NCBI GenBank assembly: GCA_026413225.1
Contig: CM048552.1
Location: 27,393,001 to 27,457,000, forward strand
Origin: Otis tarda
Lineage: Eukaryota; Chordata; Aves; Otidiformes; Otididae
DNA: 64,000 bases
Direction: 5' to 3'
Under the pieces are notes generated by a model. It saw only the letters and a program-made list of their open reading frames with translations, made no database searches and was not told where the DNA came from. A program made the translations under genes and the position numbers. Position 1 is the stretch's first letter. Each line of letters begins with the position of its first letter. Shown here piece after piece: positions 48,291 through 61,039 of the stretch.

Positions 48291-51200
48291 CTGTAAAATT
48301 AATGTCAGTAACAATCTGTGTCATCCCCAAGTCAAGTAACATCAGCATGTGACGACATCAGTACCAAAGGTTTCTAAAAATCAAGCGTGATCACCAATAG
48401 GTGGAAAAATACAGCTAACAATCTGTCAGAAGGTTACATGATCGTGCTTTGGCATGCAAGTGGTCCTGTCCTATGGTTAGCCCTCCAGTGCTTTTCCCAC
48501 ACCTTCAGTCAGCACTAGGTGCCCAGATAGAACAAAGATGTTTTCCTGCAATTCACTGGGAACTTAGGGCAGCTCAGCTGCCCCAAGTGCACAGAACAAT
48601 TAGGTCTTTCTCTATAAACTGCTCTCATAGAAATCTGATCATTGCAGCACAGCTGATACTTTGTGAAGTGGCCATTCTCAATTGAGCTAGATTAATGTGG
48701 TTAAGAATATTAAACTTACTCTTAGATAATATCTAGCACAAAGGCCCTCAGTCTCAGCTGAGATCTCTCTGGATTACAGTGATATAAATAATACTTTAAA
48801 AATTACTGTGGGAATTAACTGATCTTTAGCAATTTCAGTTGTATTACACCACTTGCCCTTTGAAAGCTGAAGATGAAGTGATAAATTCTATAGGAACATT
48901 CAGTGCTTGTGGAAACGCGACTGTAATTAATGATAACAACAAGATCTATTGAGACAAAAATGTGATGAAATCTCATAGCAAGTTTAAATTTAAAAAAAAA
49001 CATTTGCAACATTAGCACATTTTAAAAACATTTGTTTTGCTTGTTTTACATGTTTAGCAAAACTTTTAAGTATGTAAGTACTGAAAGCATTCTTTTTTTT
49101 TTTGTCCAGAACTGCTGAATTTTAAATTATATTTGTAGTTCTCCCTTCAGTGAGACAATCCATTCCACCGGTGAAACCATGTATTTCTACAGTCTAGTAA
49201 TATTTTCTTCCAGCATGATAGATTTTGTCTTACACTACAGTACAGAATGAATAATTTTCCATTATAAGTAGGCCTGTTTTCTCACTTCAGCAGAAAAAGA
49301 AGTGCTTAATTTTCATCCTACCAGCATTTAATTCACTTTGGGTCTATTTTTCATTCTAGCTAGTTGTGTAATTCATGCCCATCTGTTTCTCTGCTAGTCA
49401 AGTGATTGTTTTGATTTTTGAAATGTGTTCTTCTTTTTTGTATATTGCAATAAATCTTGGAATAATATTTTGCCGACCGATTGACTATTTCCACTTGTTA
49501 CAGAACACATTTAAAAAAGGAACACTAAAGCATTTCCCTAACACCCATGAGGTTCACAGTAAGTGCAAAAATTTTCTTTGGTCACAGCAAAAATAAAAGC
49601 AATTGTTGTCAGGAATGCCAGGTTTATGCTATGCATTCACAGTCAAAGGCAAGCTCTAGTCTCTAAATGCAAATGATTTAATACAGTCTCTCAGCTCTAG
49701 AAGAATATATAAGACCAAGGAACAGAAGAATCATAGCTTAAATCCCTACAAGAGCATTCTGCTCAGATCATGAATAGACAGCAGGAAGCAAAATACACAA
49801 AGAAGGAAAAGCAAAACAAAAGGAAAAAGAAGATGCATTTATTCAGCAGTAAAAATAGTGAAATGATTCTCAGGGGTCACTTATAACGGACAATTAGATT
49901 CTTTTGTTTCAGATGAAAATATGAATGTAACTCAAGATGTTGTAGAACCTCTTTATTATCATACGTTCTAGTTTTTTGACCCTACTTGTCATAGCTTTTG
50001 TCCACACCAATGGGAAAAGACTTCTTTCTGACCTCAGAAGAACTTCTCAGCTTGGGCTCTGCCTGCTGCACAAGAGTAAAATCTCCTTATCTCATTCCTT
50101 TCCCTCATGGGAGAGACCAGAGCAGCTACTAGATACAGATGTTTGCAATAATTTTCTCTGTCCCATATTCAAGGGGAAGAAGGAGAGAACGGTGCATCAG
50201 AGACAAAACACCTCCGAGTGCTGCTCCTGGAAGGAGTAGGTTACCCAGCACACTTTGCCCAGAGCTACCACTGAAGACACAGCCTAGTCTTTGATTTTTT
50301 GGCTCCTGTGGCAGTTAGGCTTTCTTTTTTTCAAACTTACACACACAAAAAAAAAAAAACAGTTGCTTTAAAGAGACACTTCAAATAATAGCACACGTTG
50401 GTGAATAGCTCTCTTGGCAGCAGGCAACCATTTCATTGTCCTTCCATAAATATGAAAGATATAGAGGAGGTCTGCTCTCAGTCCTCTCTTTTATTTGGGA
50501 ATAAGCTATTGGCTCCCTAGATTTGTGCTGTCTACTGCAGGACTGCTGGAGCAAAGCCAAAGAATCACTCCTAAGCAACTCTGTTTTGAGGCATCCTCCC
50601 TTTGTTTTCTAGCATATCTTTCCAAGGACTTGAAGTTTACAAAATTACACCCTTTGTTTCTTCTTTTAGCTGGCTGGCAGGCAGATTCTCCCCCAACCCC
50701 CCCATTATTTTTGGTACTCCTTGACCAACTCCAGCCCTGTGTAGCAGATAGTTAGAGATCTCAAATACAACAAACATCTACACTGAAATCTAGATGCTGA
50801 TTAAAGAAGAGAGATCCTGCTGGTGCTTCCTCTGATGTAAAGGCAGAGAGAATTCAGCGCGATTGTTTTAGCAGCATCTAGCTGGTCAATCAGTAGACAT
50901 GCCCTGACCAACCATTTAGCATGCATATTTTACCAGGCTACACAGCTAAAAGCTGAAAAAATAGCTTGGACTCATAAGAAGCGTTGGTGAGGGGAGAGCT
51001 AGTTTAACACCAGCAGGCTGGAGGACTACTGCAAGGGGAAGAGAAGGTATGGGGCTTTGGGAGGAGGCTGCGTGAACTGCAGGGGAAAACAGGACAACAG
51101 GTATCACAGCGGTGAGGCAAAAGAACGTAAGGGTGAGCTGAGTGTATTGTGCTGAGTATTTTAAAGGGTATACTGCACAGATCCATAAGAAACTGGGTTT

Positions 51201-51999
51201 CACTAGTTCCACTGGCTGTGGATTAACTGTTTCAGCATAGTTACCCAGGACTTCAGGAGTGAAAAACAGTCCATGTTTGGAGATCCCAGCAGAACTCAGG
51301 CAATTGAGTTTGCAGTAGGGGCCTTCCTGCTGTCAAGCAAGCAGAACCAAGAAGGCCCACTAACAATTTCAGGAGCAGCCCCAACCATTCTGATTCAAAG
51401 AGATCCCAGAAACCTCAAAAAAACCAATCACTTTTTATTTTCCCTGTTCAGACGAGTCAATGTGGGACTAGATTGTGTACCTTCTCTGTTGCGTGACTAA
51501 ATTTTACCTGGCTCATTGCTTTTCCATTTCGATTTCATGGCTTGATTCTCTGCTATCTTAATTTGTGTAACTATATTGCTTTTTAATTTCCGTAGATCGG
51601 AATTGAGAACATGGAACAGCAGAACACAAAATTATTGTCCAGTCTTGCAGGATCCTCAGCCTTCCCCCCACAACTTATCTGACTGAAATTGTAGTTTTTC
51701 AAAAACGTCTGAGAAAGCAAGGCAAAACCTATACTTTCATGCAGGAATAGCTCTGTGATGTGGGCATTCACATGGGATCTGCATCACCACCTGAACATCC
51801 AGAGGAGTTAATTTAGAGAGATTCAGATCCAACCTTATAGCAGTTTATGAATGCTTGATCTTTAATATATAGTGTGTGCATATAAACATGCAAAACGAAT
51901 AAAACTTATCTATGGATCACTTATCTGTATGATACATAAAAATCCGCAAAAACTGTCTTTCCAGTCCTGCCATCAAAAGCAAGCTTTTAAAATTTTCAT
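48291..51999. other. unique sequence, no gene seen
   Basis: Several poly-A/T and C-rich runs (near 49092, 50347 and 50690-50704). No transposon or convincing frame was recognised. Confidence 0.5.
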
Positions 52000-52078
52000 A
52001 TTATTTATGCATACGTGTATTACATGCATGTTTGTGTGTGTCTGTACATATATAAATACAGATATGTGCATATACAAA
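52000..52078. repeat. alternating purine-pyrimidine low-complexity tract
   Basis: Mixed TG/CA/TA alternation (TGCATGTTTGTGTGTGTCTG, then ACATATATAAATACAGATATG). It is not a clean microsatellite but strongly biased. Confidence 0.7.
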
Positions 52079-55000
52079 ACTCTGAAAATGTTGCCATGCT
52101 TGCAAGTATGATTACGGAACAGCTAAGTCAAAACGAATGCTTTTGCATGCAGCTCCCAGTGCAGTGAGGTTGGGCACCTGCTCATCCCAGCCTTTGGGGA
52201 AGCCACAAGGCTGGGACAAGTCTAGCTCCACACAGTTAAGATGCTTTACTGTTTGTGAAGGTAATCTGTCAGGGTAGCTGAATTACAGGATGAGATGGTG
52301 GTTGCCTCTCTGAGCAGGTCCAGTGTCTTAGCAGGCTCTAACAGCCCTTGGTTGGATTCGTCAGCCGAAAGGGAAAGCAGCACAGAACAACTAGAGAGAA
52401 TCACATTCCTGCTGAGTTGTACTGATGGGCAGATAAGCTGCTACCTTATGCACATGTTCTTTAATAGATTAAATAATTAAGCAATAGGTGGACATCTCTT
52501 CCTTAGAGTTTAAGATCATTAAGCAAATTTACTTGGAAGCATTCCTAGACTTGCAATTATTCTTATTAGATTTAATAGTACCACAGGATGATGTGGGCAG
52601 CCAGCATCTTTCCTGATGCAGGTCAAGCGATTGGCTTCATGCTGTGTAATTTGAAGTCAAGTCATATTACTATTTGTAATATTTTTTTTGTCCATATTTA
52701 AATATTTCACTCTCAGCACTGTGCATACATGATAGCTTAGTGCTGGGGAGCATTCATGTTATCTGCCTTCCAGCAAGCACTCGTTATTCACCAACAATTC
52801 ACTTGAAAAGTAAATAGATCAATAAAGCAACAGAGCAGGTTTTTTTTTCTAGCATTAATTATTAATTTCCTAGTATTCCATTACTTAAGAATTCAAGGTG
52901 CTTACAATACAAATTTAAGCATAAAGTATCTAGGTCATCTCTGAGCAAGTATGGTCCAGCACAGCGTCTTTCTTTAGCCTCTCTGAAACAATTCCTGAGT
53001 AACAGATTTTCTGTCTGCTAAATGTTCTTATAAGACACTTTGGTCCACATGCCATAGGGCTCCAAAGCCATTGGTGGCTATCGCTGACTATGCTGTTGCT
53101 TTCCCTTTCTAAAAGTTTCTTCTAATCAGGACTTTGGTTATAATTAACCTTTACTTGGCACAGAAAATAAAACAACAAAATACTAGGATGTATTTTTGTT
53201 CCTCAGTTTCTTGCTCAGAGTAAGCACTCTCTAAGCTTGGATCTGATTCCTTTTCTGTTTCTAATACTTGGCTTCACCTCTAGTCAGTTCATCCATTTCC
53301 TTCTTGATTAAGCTTCCTCTGAAGCAATCTGTTGAAAATCGACCTTGTATATTTTCTAAACCTCTTATTTTATGATCAGCCACATGAAATGATCAAAGCT
53401 CTCATGAAAAAAATATCCATTGCACTGTTTAGATTTGAAAAATCTGTCTTGAGTAGTGACCATTTCTTTCACTCATTGAATGGATCATCACAGAAGTACA
53501 GAGACCACATGTTTTCATCTCCATACAGGACACAGTATTTTTCCCGTTACCTCATGTGACAGGGAAGCACAGGAGGTTGAGAAGTTCCACGTTCACAGAG
53601 GGGCCTGTTGTTTAACAGACATGGACACAGAGGGACCACACAAACTTCTCTGGATGATCACATGAGGTTTACAATACCTGCTTTGTGGCAGTACAACTAG
53701 AACAAATATAGAAGGGTAAGTGACTGTAATTCCAACATGAAAAGTTTTATCTCCTTTGGTTCCACCCATGTGAAGCAATGGGAGCCACAAACATTGATAT
53801 GGCATTTTAAGTGGCAGGATTCCTTCCTGCCTTATCAGCAGGGACATTGGTAGCTGTTTTCTTTCTCCTCTGTTGCACTCATAGACTTTGTGCCTCTCTT
53901 CAGTTGATTAGAATTTTGAATTTTGCTACAAGATCATTCTGTTTCTATAGTGATCTTGGCACCACTAGTGTAGGCTCATTTCCTATCAGTCATGGTTTAC
54001 TTACGTCAATGAGCGCATTATTTTCAACTGTGTTTCTTTCATTCCTGCATCATGTAGGTCATTATATTTATATGCAGCCAATGAGACCAACAAGTTTCTA
54101 AAATTTCCAGAATATTTGGAACAGTCTGACAAACTGTACTATGTTTCTGCCTATTAATGAGCCATTATGTTGGGAAAACAGAGCATAAGGAAACACTAAT
54201 TAGGAAAACAGGTAGAAAAATCAGACAAAATCAGTACAGTACTCAGAAACAAAAATCTAAAGATATGGACATTTAGAAGTCAGAGCATGCTAGTTTTACA
54301 AAGGCAAAGTATTGAGTCCTAAAAGCTACACAGTGGCTCAGCAAGAGCAAAACAGAAGGCTAAGAAAGTCTGCAGGAAATCCATTCTTGTTCCTGCCTAG
54401 TTGAGGTTCTGGCTATTATTTACCGTAACGTGTATAGCACAGGGCAGATCTCATGTTCTGATCTACCTTTTAAGAAGGCAGCTGTAAATCAGATAAATGA
54501 GCTTTTCTAATTCTATGTACTGAAAACACTTCACCATTGTCTACACCAATCTGTCTTTTTAGCCTTCAGTAGCCACTATAATGATTTTTTGTTCCCTTGG
54601 ATTATGAGTGTGTATGATGAAGGAGGCCTCTGTTTCCAAACAAGGAGGGAATTCAAGAATTTGTCACTGAATGGGACAGCTAGTAAAGACAAAACTTTCC
54701 CTAGAAATGATCTATTGTTCTTGTAGCACAAGTAATACAAAATGTACTGATGTAGCTTAGCTATGACTGAGTATGAAAACAGGGATGTTGTTCAGATGGT
54801 TTCTTAACGTGTGTTTGAGTTCCTCTGATTTTAAATAATGTTTTCAATAAAAGTATTGGAATTCTAGATTATATTGAGGCAAATCTTTGCAAACAAAATT
54901 AAAGCAAGTAGCAAAAGTTTCCATTTCAATGGAAGACAACTAGAAAAATGTCAATTTTTGTAGTGAAGATGGGTAGATACAAAAGAAAGTGTATTCCTTA

Positions 55001-57226
55001 ATGATCATTGTGCTCTACTTTTCAGTAATAGACATGCGGGGGGGGGGAATAATGGTAATGAGAATGAGTTTGTGGGAATAAAAATTGAGGTACAGCCACT
55101 AAATGTCAGGTTTATATAATTTCAGTTAATATGAACCCATGCAACCAATCTGAAACCCCAGAGAGAGTAATTTGACTTTGAACTCATGTCCATCTCTACC
55201 CCTGCCACAAATGCTGCCGACCGTTTTACGGGAGGTACATCCACTAGAAAGAGACTTCAGGACTTTACAAAGCCTCTCCCCAAAGCAACATCTCTGATGG
55301 AAGGAAGAAGGTTTCTTTTAGCATTGTCAGGCCAGAGATCAGTCATCATTTGCATTTGTGCATTTGTGTTTCTCTCAGCCCTTGGAACTTCTTTCCTGTT
55401 GCAAAGTTACTGGCTAAACTGTGCTAGAACGGTTCTTTTTGGTAAATAGTAATAGAACCTTCAGGAAAGCTGTAAGAAAGTGAACTAGAGGGGACAAGTG
55501 TTTAAGCTTTTATTTTCCAGCACTGTGGAACACTGAATTGAAATGTTTCATAGGCTTATTTTTTAAAAAATAGGTCACTGAAAAATACTGTACTGGGCCT
55601 AAGCAAATTGCAGGTTGGGGTCAGCTTTGCAGCTGATGTACATTGGCACTGTTTTGTTCTTTTGGCTGCTTATTTCATACAACAGTCAAGAATCTGGTCT
55701 CCAATAAACATGAAATTTCATTATGTTAACTCTGACAAAGTTCAAGGATACAGAAGAAGGTGAAATCTATTTTATGATTCTGTGAAATTGCTCTACACCT
55801 AGAACAACAGCTTATGTTCAGATTATCTAAACTCCATATCCACAAAATGGGACTGAGGCTTCAGAATCTTAAAAAGCCTTGAAAAAAGCACAGCCATTGC
55901 TGCCTCTTTTCCAAAAAAAAAAACAAAACAGTTTCATAAGTGTAAATTCCTAACCCAAGGCAACTTTCCTATTGGATCCAGGCACCTTCAAAGCCAGCTT
56001 CTAGCTTGCTGAGCAATGTAGTACCCAGGTCTCTTCATGGATCTAGGCCTGAGAGAAAACATTGCTGAAGACGACTGGATTAAACGTAACAATATCACAG
56101 ACAGACACTGAAGTGGAAATGAGATAATGTTTTTAGGTAGTCTGTTACTAAATATAATACCTGATTCAGGAAAACTTCTGATTAACGAATCATAAAACAA
56201 ATCTGAGCTGTTTCTATTGAGAAAAATTGAAGGAAGTACAGAAGATACACAATAGTAAATAAATAAATCTTGACCTGAAACTCAGGGTTCAATGTGTTTG
56301 ATGACTAGCAGTGCTGCAGAACAATTCAAAGTTGTATAGCTACACCTTGAAATGTAAGAAGAATAGAGAACATCAATACACAGTTCATTTCCATTTTTGT
56401 CTAATGTTTTCAAACCAGACAAGTGAGACAAAAGATAAACATGTTGATCAAACAAATATCAGGAAAAAAAGGAGGAGGTTTTTATGAAGATTCATAAGAT
56501 TGCAGCAGGTAGACAAAAATCAGTATTAAAATAAGGCAGGATGTGAGTCACACTTATTTGTAGGTTGTTTTGCGAGTTCTGTCACATAAACAAACTGTAT
56601 TGGTCAGGCTCTAGTACAGACACATTCTGAGCCAGCCTGAAATTTGTGGCTGCATTGTGACTCCTCAGAACTAGACAGTGACAGAAAATCTACCTGCTTT
56701 GGAAATGCTACAAAAAAAAAAAATCTCGACCAGCTGATAGAAAGATATTCCATATGACAAATGTTTGAAAATATGATGTTATCAACATATGCACGCATAT
56801 TCATTGTGAAATTACAGTATGTTAGTTTTCTTTTTCAAGAAGACATTTAATTTCCACATTTTTCTGCATGTAGCATGCTTCTGTGGAACAATCTTTTTTA
56901 AAGTAACCGATTTCCCTAAGATACCACTTCATTAAAAAATGTACATACTATTGGTAAGATGCTATGCTTGAAAAAAAAACAGTGTTGGCTTGGAAGACCA
57001 TTTGTCACTATGAATGGCCAAAAGAAATTATTTTTGTCTCATTTCTGTGTCTATCAGAATGGTGAATGAAATGGCTGCTCCTCATACCTTTCCAGTTGGG
57101 AGCAGTGAAAAGAAAAACAGCCAGAGGCCCCAACAACTGGGCAGTCACATTTTGGAGCTGAGAACTGCTATGGAGACAGCTGTGAAATTTCCATGGCTTC
57201 TGCCCCCATCTGATCAAAATTGAACC
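52079..57226. other. unique AT-rich sequence, no supported gene
   Basis: A G10 homopolymer lies at 55038-55047. The 52440-52960 part is AT-rich with several TAAT-type motifs and may be a conserved non-coding block. The longest frame (96 codons, 53811-54101) is hydrophobic and T-rich, as expected by chance. Confidence 0.45.
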
Positions 57227-57279
57227 ACAGAATCATAGAATCACAGAATAGTTTGGGTTGGAAGAAACCTTCAAAGGTA

Positions 57280-57842
57280 ACCCCATCATACAAGGCCACC
57301 GAATTCGTCAGGCATGATTTGCCCTTAGTGAAGCCATGCTGGCTGTCACCAATCACCTCTTTATTTTCCATATGCCTTAGCCTAGTTTCCAGGAGAATGT
57401 GCTCCACGACCTTGCCAGGTACAGAGGTGAGACTGACTCGCCTGTAGTTCCCTGGGTCTTCCTTGTTTCCCTTTTTAAAAATGGGGTGGTTTTTTTCCCT
57501 TATCCAGTCATTGGGAACCTCACCAGACTGCCATGACTTCTCAGATATGATGGACAGCAGCCTGGCAACTTCATCTGCCAGCTCCCTCAGGATCAGCGGA
57601 TGCATCTCATTAGGTCCCATAGAGTTGTGCACCTTTAGGTTCCTTAGATGGTCTTGACCCTGATCCTCTGCTACAGTGGGAAGTTCTTCATTCTTCCAGT
57701 CCCTGCTTTTGCCTTCTGCGACTTGGGCAATGTGTCTAGAGCCCTCGCTGGTGAAGACTGAGGCAAAAAAGTCTTTGAGTACTTCAGCCTTCTCCATGTC
57801 TGGGGTAACTAGATCTCCCGTTTCTTTCCAGAGAGGGCCCAT
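57280..57842 (-). pseudogene. CR1 ORF2 remnant: linker and N-terminal reverse transcriptase
   Basis: An open frame of 224 codons spans 57842-57168, of which about 188 codons are CR1. Residues 12-33 (containing [18 protein letters not shown]) and residues 118-141 (containing [20 protein letters not shown]) are hallmark CR1 ORF2 stretches. The latter is the RT block where functional copies read NYRPVSL; here P is replaced by R. Residues 174-187 ([14 protein letters not shown]) are the block just before the catalytic AFD motif. The frame then crosses the deletion junction and reads into the CR1 3' tail and flanking DNA, so the last roughly 35 codons are not reverse transcriptase. The YADD/FADD and thumb regions are absent. 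This is a fossil, not a host gene. Confidence 0.9.
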
Positions 57843-57936
57843 ATTCTCTCTGATCCTCCTTTTATCTTTGGCATACCTAAAGAAGCTTTTCTTGTTGTCC
57901 TTGACATCCCTGGCCAGATTTAATTCTGTCAGGGCT

Positions 57937-58548
57937 TTAGCCTTCCTTACTTGATCCCTGGATGCTCAAAGAATCTCTCTGTAATCTTCCCAGGCTACTT
58001 GTCCTTGCTTCCACCCTCTGTAGGTGTCTTTTTTGGTTTTTTTTTTCAGTTGGTCCAGGAACTCCTTGTTCATCCATGCAGGCCGCCTGGCATTTTTGCT
58101 GGACTTGCTCTTCATTGGGATGCATCGCTCCTTGAGCCTGGAGGAGGTGCTCCTTGAATATCAACCAACTTTCCTGGGGCCCTCTTCCCTCCAAGGCTTT
58201 ATCCCATGGTAGTGTGCCCAGCAGATCCCTGAAGAGTCCAAAGTCTGCTCTTCTGAAGTCCAGGGTAGAGAGCTTGCTGCATGCCCTCTTCACTGCGTTA
58301 AGGATCTTGAACTCCACCATTTCATGGTCACTGCAGCCAAGGCTGCCCTTGAGCTCCACGTTCCCCATCAACCCCTCCTTGATGGTAAGAACAAGGTCCA
58401 GCATAGTACCTCTCCTCATTGGCTCCTCTGTCACTTGCAGGAAGAAGTTATCATCCACACATTCCAAGAACTTCCTGGATTCCTTGTGCCCTGATGTGTT
58501 GTCCTTCCAAAAGATATTGAGGTGGTTGAAGTCCCCCATGAAGACCAT
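57937..58548 (-). pseudogene. CR1 ORF2 remnant: C-terminal APE-type endonuclease and linker
   Basis: A 203-codon open frame. Residues 5-9 are GDFNH, the conserved APE-endonuclease block containing catalytic Asp and Asn. Residues 71-75 are GCSDH, the final conserved Ser-Asp-His block. Around residue 139 a one-base insertion shifts the frame, so the tail of this frame is out of phase. In the next frame the CR1 linker ([17 protein letters not shown]) continues to an in-frame TGA at 57966-57968. Upstream of residue 1, up to about 58640, traces of the earlier endonuclease (FYRQI...AAS type) are visible in other phases. The N-terminal endonuclease is missing because of 5' truncation. The long plus-strand frames over this region (for example 58154-58642) are antisense shadows. 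Confidence 0.9.
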
Positions 58549-58640
58549 GAGGCTTGCACCTGTGAGGCTGCTCCTATCTGTCTATAGAATGTCTAGACTC
58601 TTCACTGCCTATTGGAAGAAGACAGGTTCAGACTTTTTCT

Positions 58641-60053
58641 GATTTTATCTTTTTTTTTTTGCCTGACTCACGATTTTGCTTGCTAGCATGCTCTATGGGC
58701 ATTTGAAGCAGCACAGTACCAGTATGACTAGTATTCCACTTTCTGAAGCATCCCAAGGCAAATTATCAGTCATCAATATTCATGACAGTTTTTTGTCACA
58801 TATCCATCTGAAGAGATGTGACTTGGGAAACAGATCATATATCTCATCTACAGACAGGACAAACCAAAGTGCTTCCTATTCACCTTTGCCACATTTCACT
58901 CTCCCTCTGCACAAATATTACTGTGTTCAAGATGTGGGAGAAGGCATTCCTGTGTGTACAAATATTAACAGCAACACAACCTCTTATTAGTGTCTCCTTG
59001 AGCCTCTTCCATCCACAGTCTCACCTTCTTTCTTCAACTAGAAAACAATTAATACTTTCTCTCTTGCAGTAATTGATAAAAGTTTAATCATTTATTTCTC
59101 TAATTTTCTTATTACTCAGTTCATGTGCTGAGACAGTAATTTATTTGCTTTGGTGTTGGTTACATTTTGTCACTGTCATTTCACAGGAGTTTCCAATACA
59201 CTGCTGGTTATGTTTTCACGTTTGGTAATGACTTGCTTTAGCATGAATTCCATTTTTCTTTGCACTTACTGGAGGCTCTTCTTGGTTGCCCCGATACATT
59301 TCAAGGGGTATAACGTGTCTCACATAATGGATAAACATCCCCTCAAAAATGGAACACATGTACCATGTATGCATCCCGTTATCCTAGTGATGATTACCTA
59401 AGTAAGCAATACTCAAGAAGGAAGAGCAGCTACCCTTACACTAACACTCCTTTCTCATAAATATGAACCTATTATGTATCCAGTGTTATGAATGATACAA
59501 AGAAACATATCTCAAGGACAACACTATCGGGCTAAACCTTGCCACTTTCACAATATTTGATTTGTTGAGTTGTTTATTTCTACTTCTTTGTTGTTTTTGC
59601 TACTAAATATTTTATTTTATAGCTTTCATATTCATATTTACATGCTAAGGCTACCTTTTTTTCACTCAAGCATTGGCCTGAACTACTCAGAATAAAATGC
59701 TGGTAAAGATCAGTTTAGGCCTAGGCACTTTAATCAGGGAAACAAATGAAGCAATATTATATTCTGGTTCACAATCTTTAAACATCTTACTGTAAACATA
59801 TTGTTGCTCAAATACCCTTGATGCAATTACAAAAAAACAGCATGACAAAACAAAAATACTAAGCTTGGCACAGTCAGTCACTTTTGAACAATTTGTCAAA
59901 TTCTGAATTTTCTGCAGATTAATAATGCTTGTCCATTAGAATGCAAAATGACTTATCCTGTGACGTGTCTAATTGCATGTTTTCAGGATCTTCCATGGAA
60001 AAGGCCCATGACAATAATTAATACCTAATGCTATAAACACCATTGCTTTGGGT
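58641..60053. other. unique sequence, no gene seen
   Basis: The open frames at 58676-59072 overlap each other in different phases. From about 59920 the sequence becomes rich in motif-like strings (TGTGACGTGTC at 59959-59969, CTAATTGCATG at 59969-59979). Confidence 0.45.
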
Positions 60054-60066
60054 GTTGCCTAGCAAC
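60054..60066. promoter_or_regulatory. RFX X-box (inverted half-sites)
   Basis: GTTGCCTAGCAAC fits the RFX consensus RYYNYY-N(1-3)-RRNRAC exactly, with a one-base spacer. Such X-boxes commonly lie close to the start sites of ciliary genes. No transcription start is proven here. Confidence 0.5.
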
Positions 60067-60223
60067 CAGCATCCCGTAGGCTTCCTAAGGGCCCTCTAAT
60101 AAAGGCAGGAGAGGGATCCTTTCCTACCGCCAAGGGTGAGAAGCAGCTTTGTTCTGGGCTGCTGCTCTGTTCTGGTTGTTTCTAGAGTGATCTCTGCAAA
60201 ACAAATCTCCCTTTGGAGGCTGC

Positions 60224-60400
60224 ATGTCTGAAAAGCCTTTTCAAAGGCTAAACAGAAGCCAAATGCTGCACATGCTGATTTTTTTAGACTTTGGGATACC
60301 TTTTACGGTCAGAAATACAACCACTATCATCTCGTTATCCTCCAATAACAGAGCCTTGTTTCCAAAGGAAGTGTTTCAGTGGGTTCATTTCTACTTCTAA
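60224..60400 (+). CDS. short hypothetical ORF, 58 codons, downstream of the X-box
   Basis: ATG at 60224 and TAA at 60398-60400. The peptide begins MSEKPFQRLNRSQ and ends FPKEVFQWVHFYF. I recognise no family, signal peptide or clear membrane segment. The only contextual support is the X-box about 160 bases upstream and a TATA-like CTATAAAC at 60031-60038, which lies on the far side of the X-box. The start context (GGCTGCATGT) is not a strong Kozak match. A 111-codon frame in another phase overlaps it (60291-60626), so chance openness is quite possible. Confidence 0.12.
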   Translation: MSEKPFQRLNRSQMLHMLIFLDFGIPFTVRNTTTIISLSSNNRALFPKEVFQWVHFYF

Positions 60401-61039
60401 TTGGAATAGCTTCCCCTCCGTGACAGAGCTGATTTTTTACAATCAGCTGGTCTTTTGGACAAACCATACACTAAATTTAAAAGAAGACTTGGGCTGTGAA
60501 GTGTTTTTATACACATACTATTGTATCTCAGTGGTATATACATTGCAGAGTAGAACAAACTTCACTGAAATGCAGTCTTTCCCAGCTGTGAAAGCATTCC
60601 TTTTTGATAGTGACATTTTTTCTTAAGTAGCAGTTCATTTCCAGTGCAATCTCTTTATCTTGGCACAAGGACATCTAAATCTCATTTCATTAAATGTATA
60701 TGTTTACTCAGATGGCCACTTCAATAAAAGTAAGAGGCTGAAAACCGGTACTCCAGAGTTTCCTTTCTCAGTTACAATTTCTGAACTGTTCTGTGGTCCT
60801 TAGCAAATCACTGAGCTTCCCTTTATTTTTGTTTTTATATTGAAATAATTGCTCAAATATCTTCAGACTCAGAAAGATATTGTGGTGCTTAACTAGTAGT
60901 TACTATGTTATTTGATAGCCCTTAAGGAAAAGTCACCAGTATCAGGACATATTTAATTTTGTCATAAATAATACAGAATTTACATAGTTTTAAGCTAACA
61001 CATTCAGCACTGTTTGAATAAAAAAGACATAGAAAAAAT

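Larger units (their letters stand above)
57227..58640 (-). mobile_element. CR1 LINE, 5'-truncated and internally deleted
   Basis: Read on the minus strand the element starts near 58640 in the ORF2 endonuclease and runs through the linker into the first part of the reverse transcriptase. At about 57278-57281 it jumps directly to the last roughly 50 bases of CR1. The final piece, plus-strand ACAGAATCATAGAATCACAG (57227-57246) and GTTTGGGTTGGAAGAAACC, is the terminal CR1 sequence. All of the reverse transcriptase from shortly before the first catalytic aspartate to the 3' UTR is missing. Copies are normally 5'-truncated only, so an internal deletion is less usual. The element has at least one frameshift (about 58126-58133) and one in-frame stop (57966-57968). 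It cannot encode a functional polymerase. Confidence 0.92.

Noticed and set aside
58154-58642. 162-codon plus-strand frame
   Set aside because: It is the antisense shadow of the CR1 endonuclease remnant.
60291-60626. 111-codon plus-strand frame downstream of the X-box
   Set aside because: It overlaps another frame, is rich in hydrophobic and aromatic residues as expected of AT-rich chance frames, and shows no recognisable domain.
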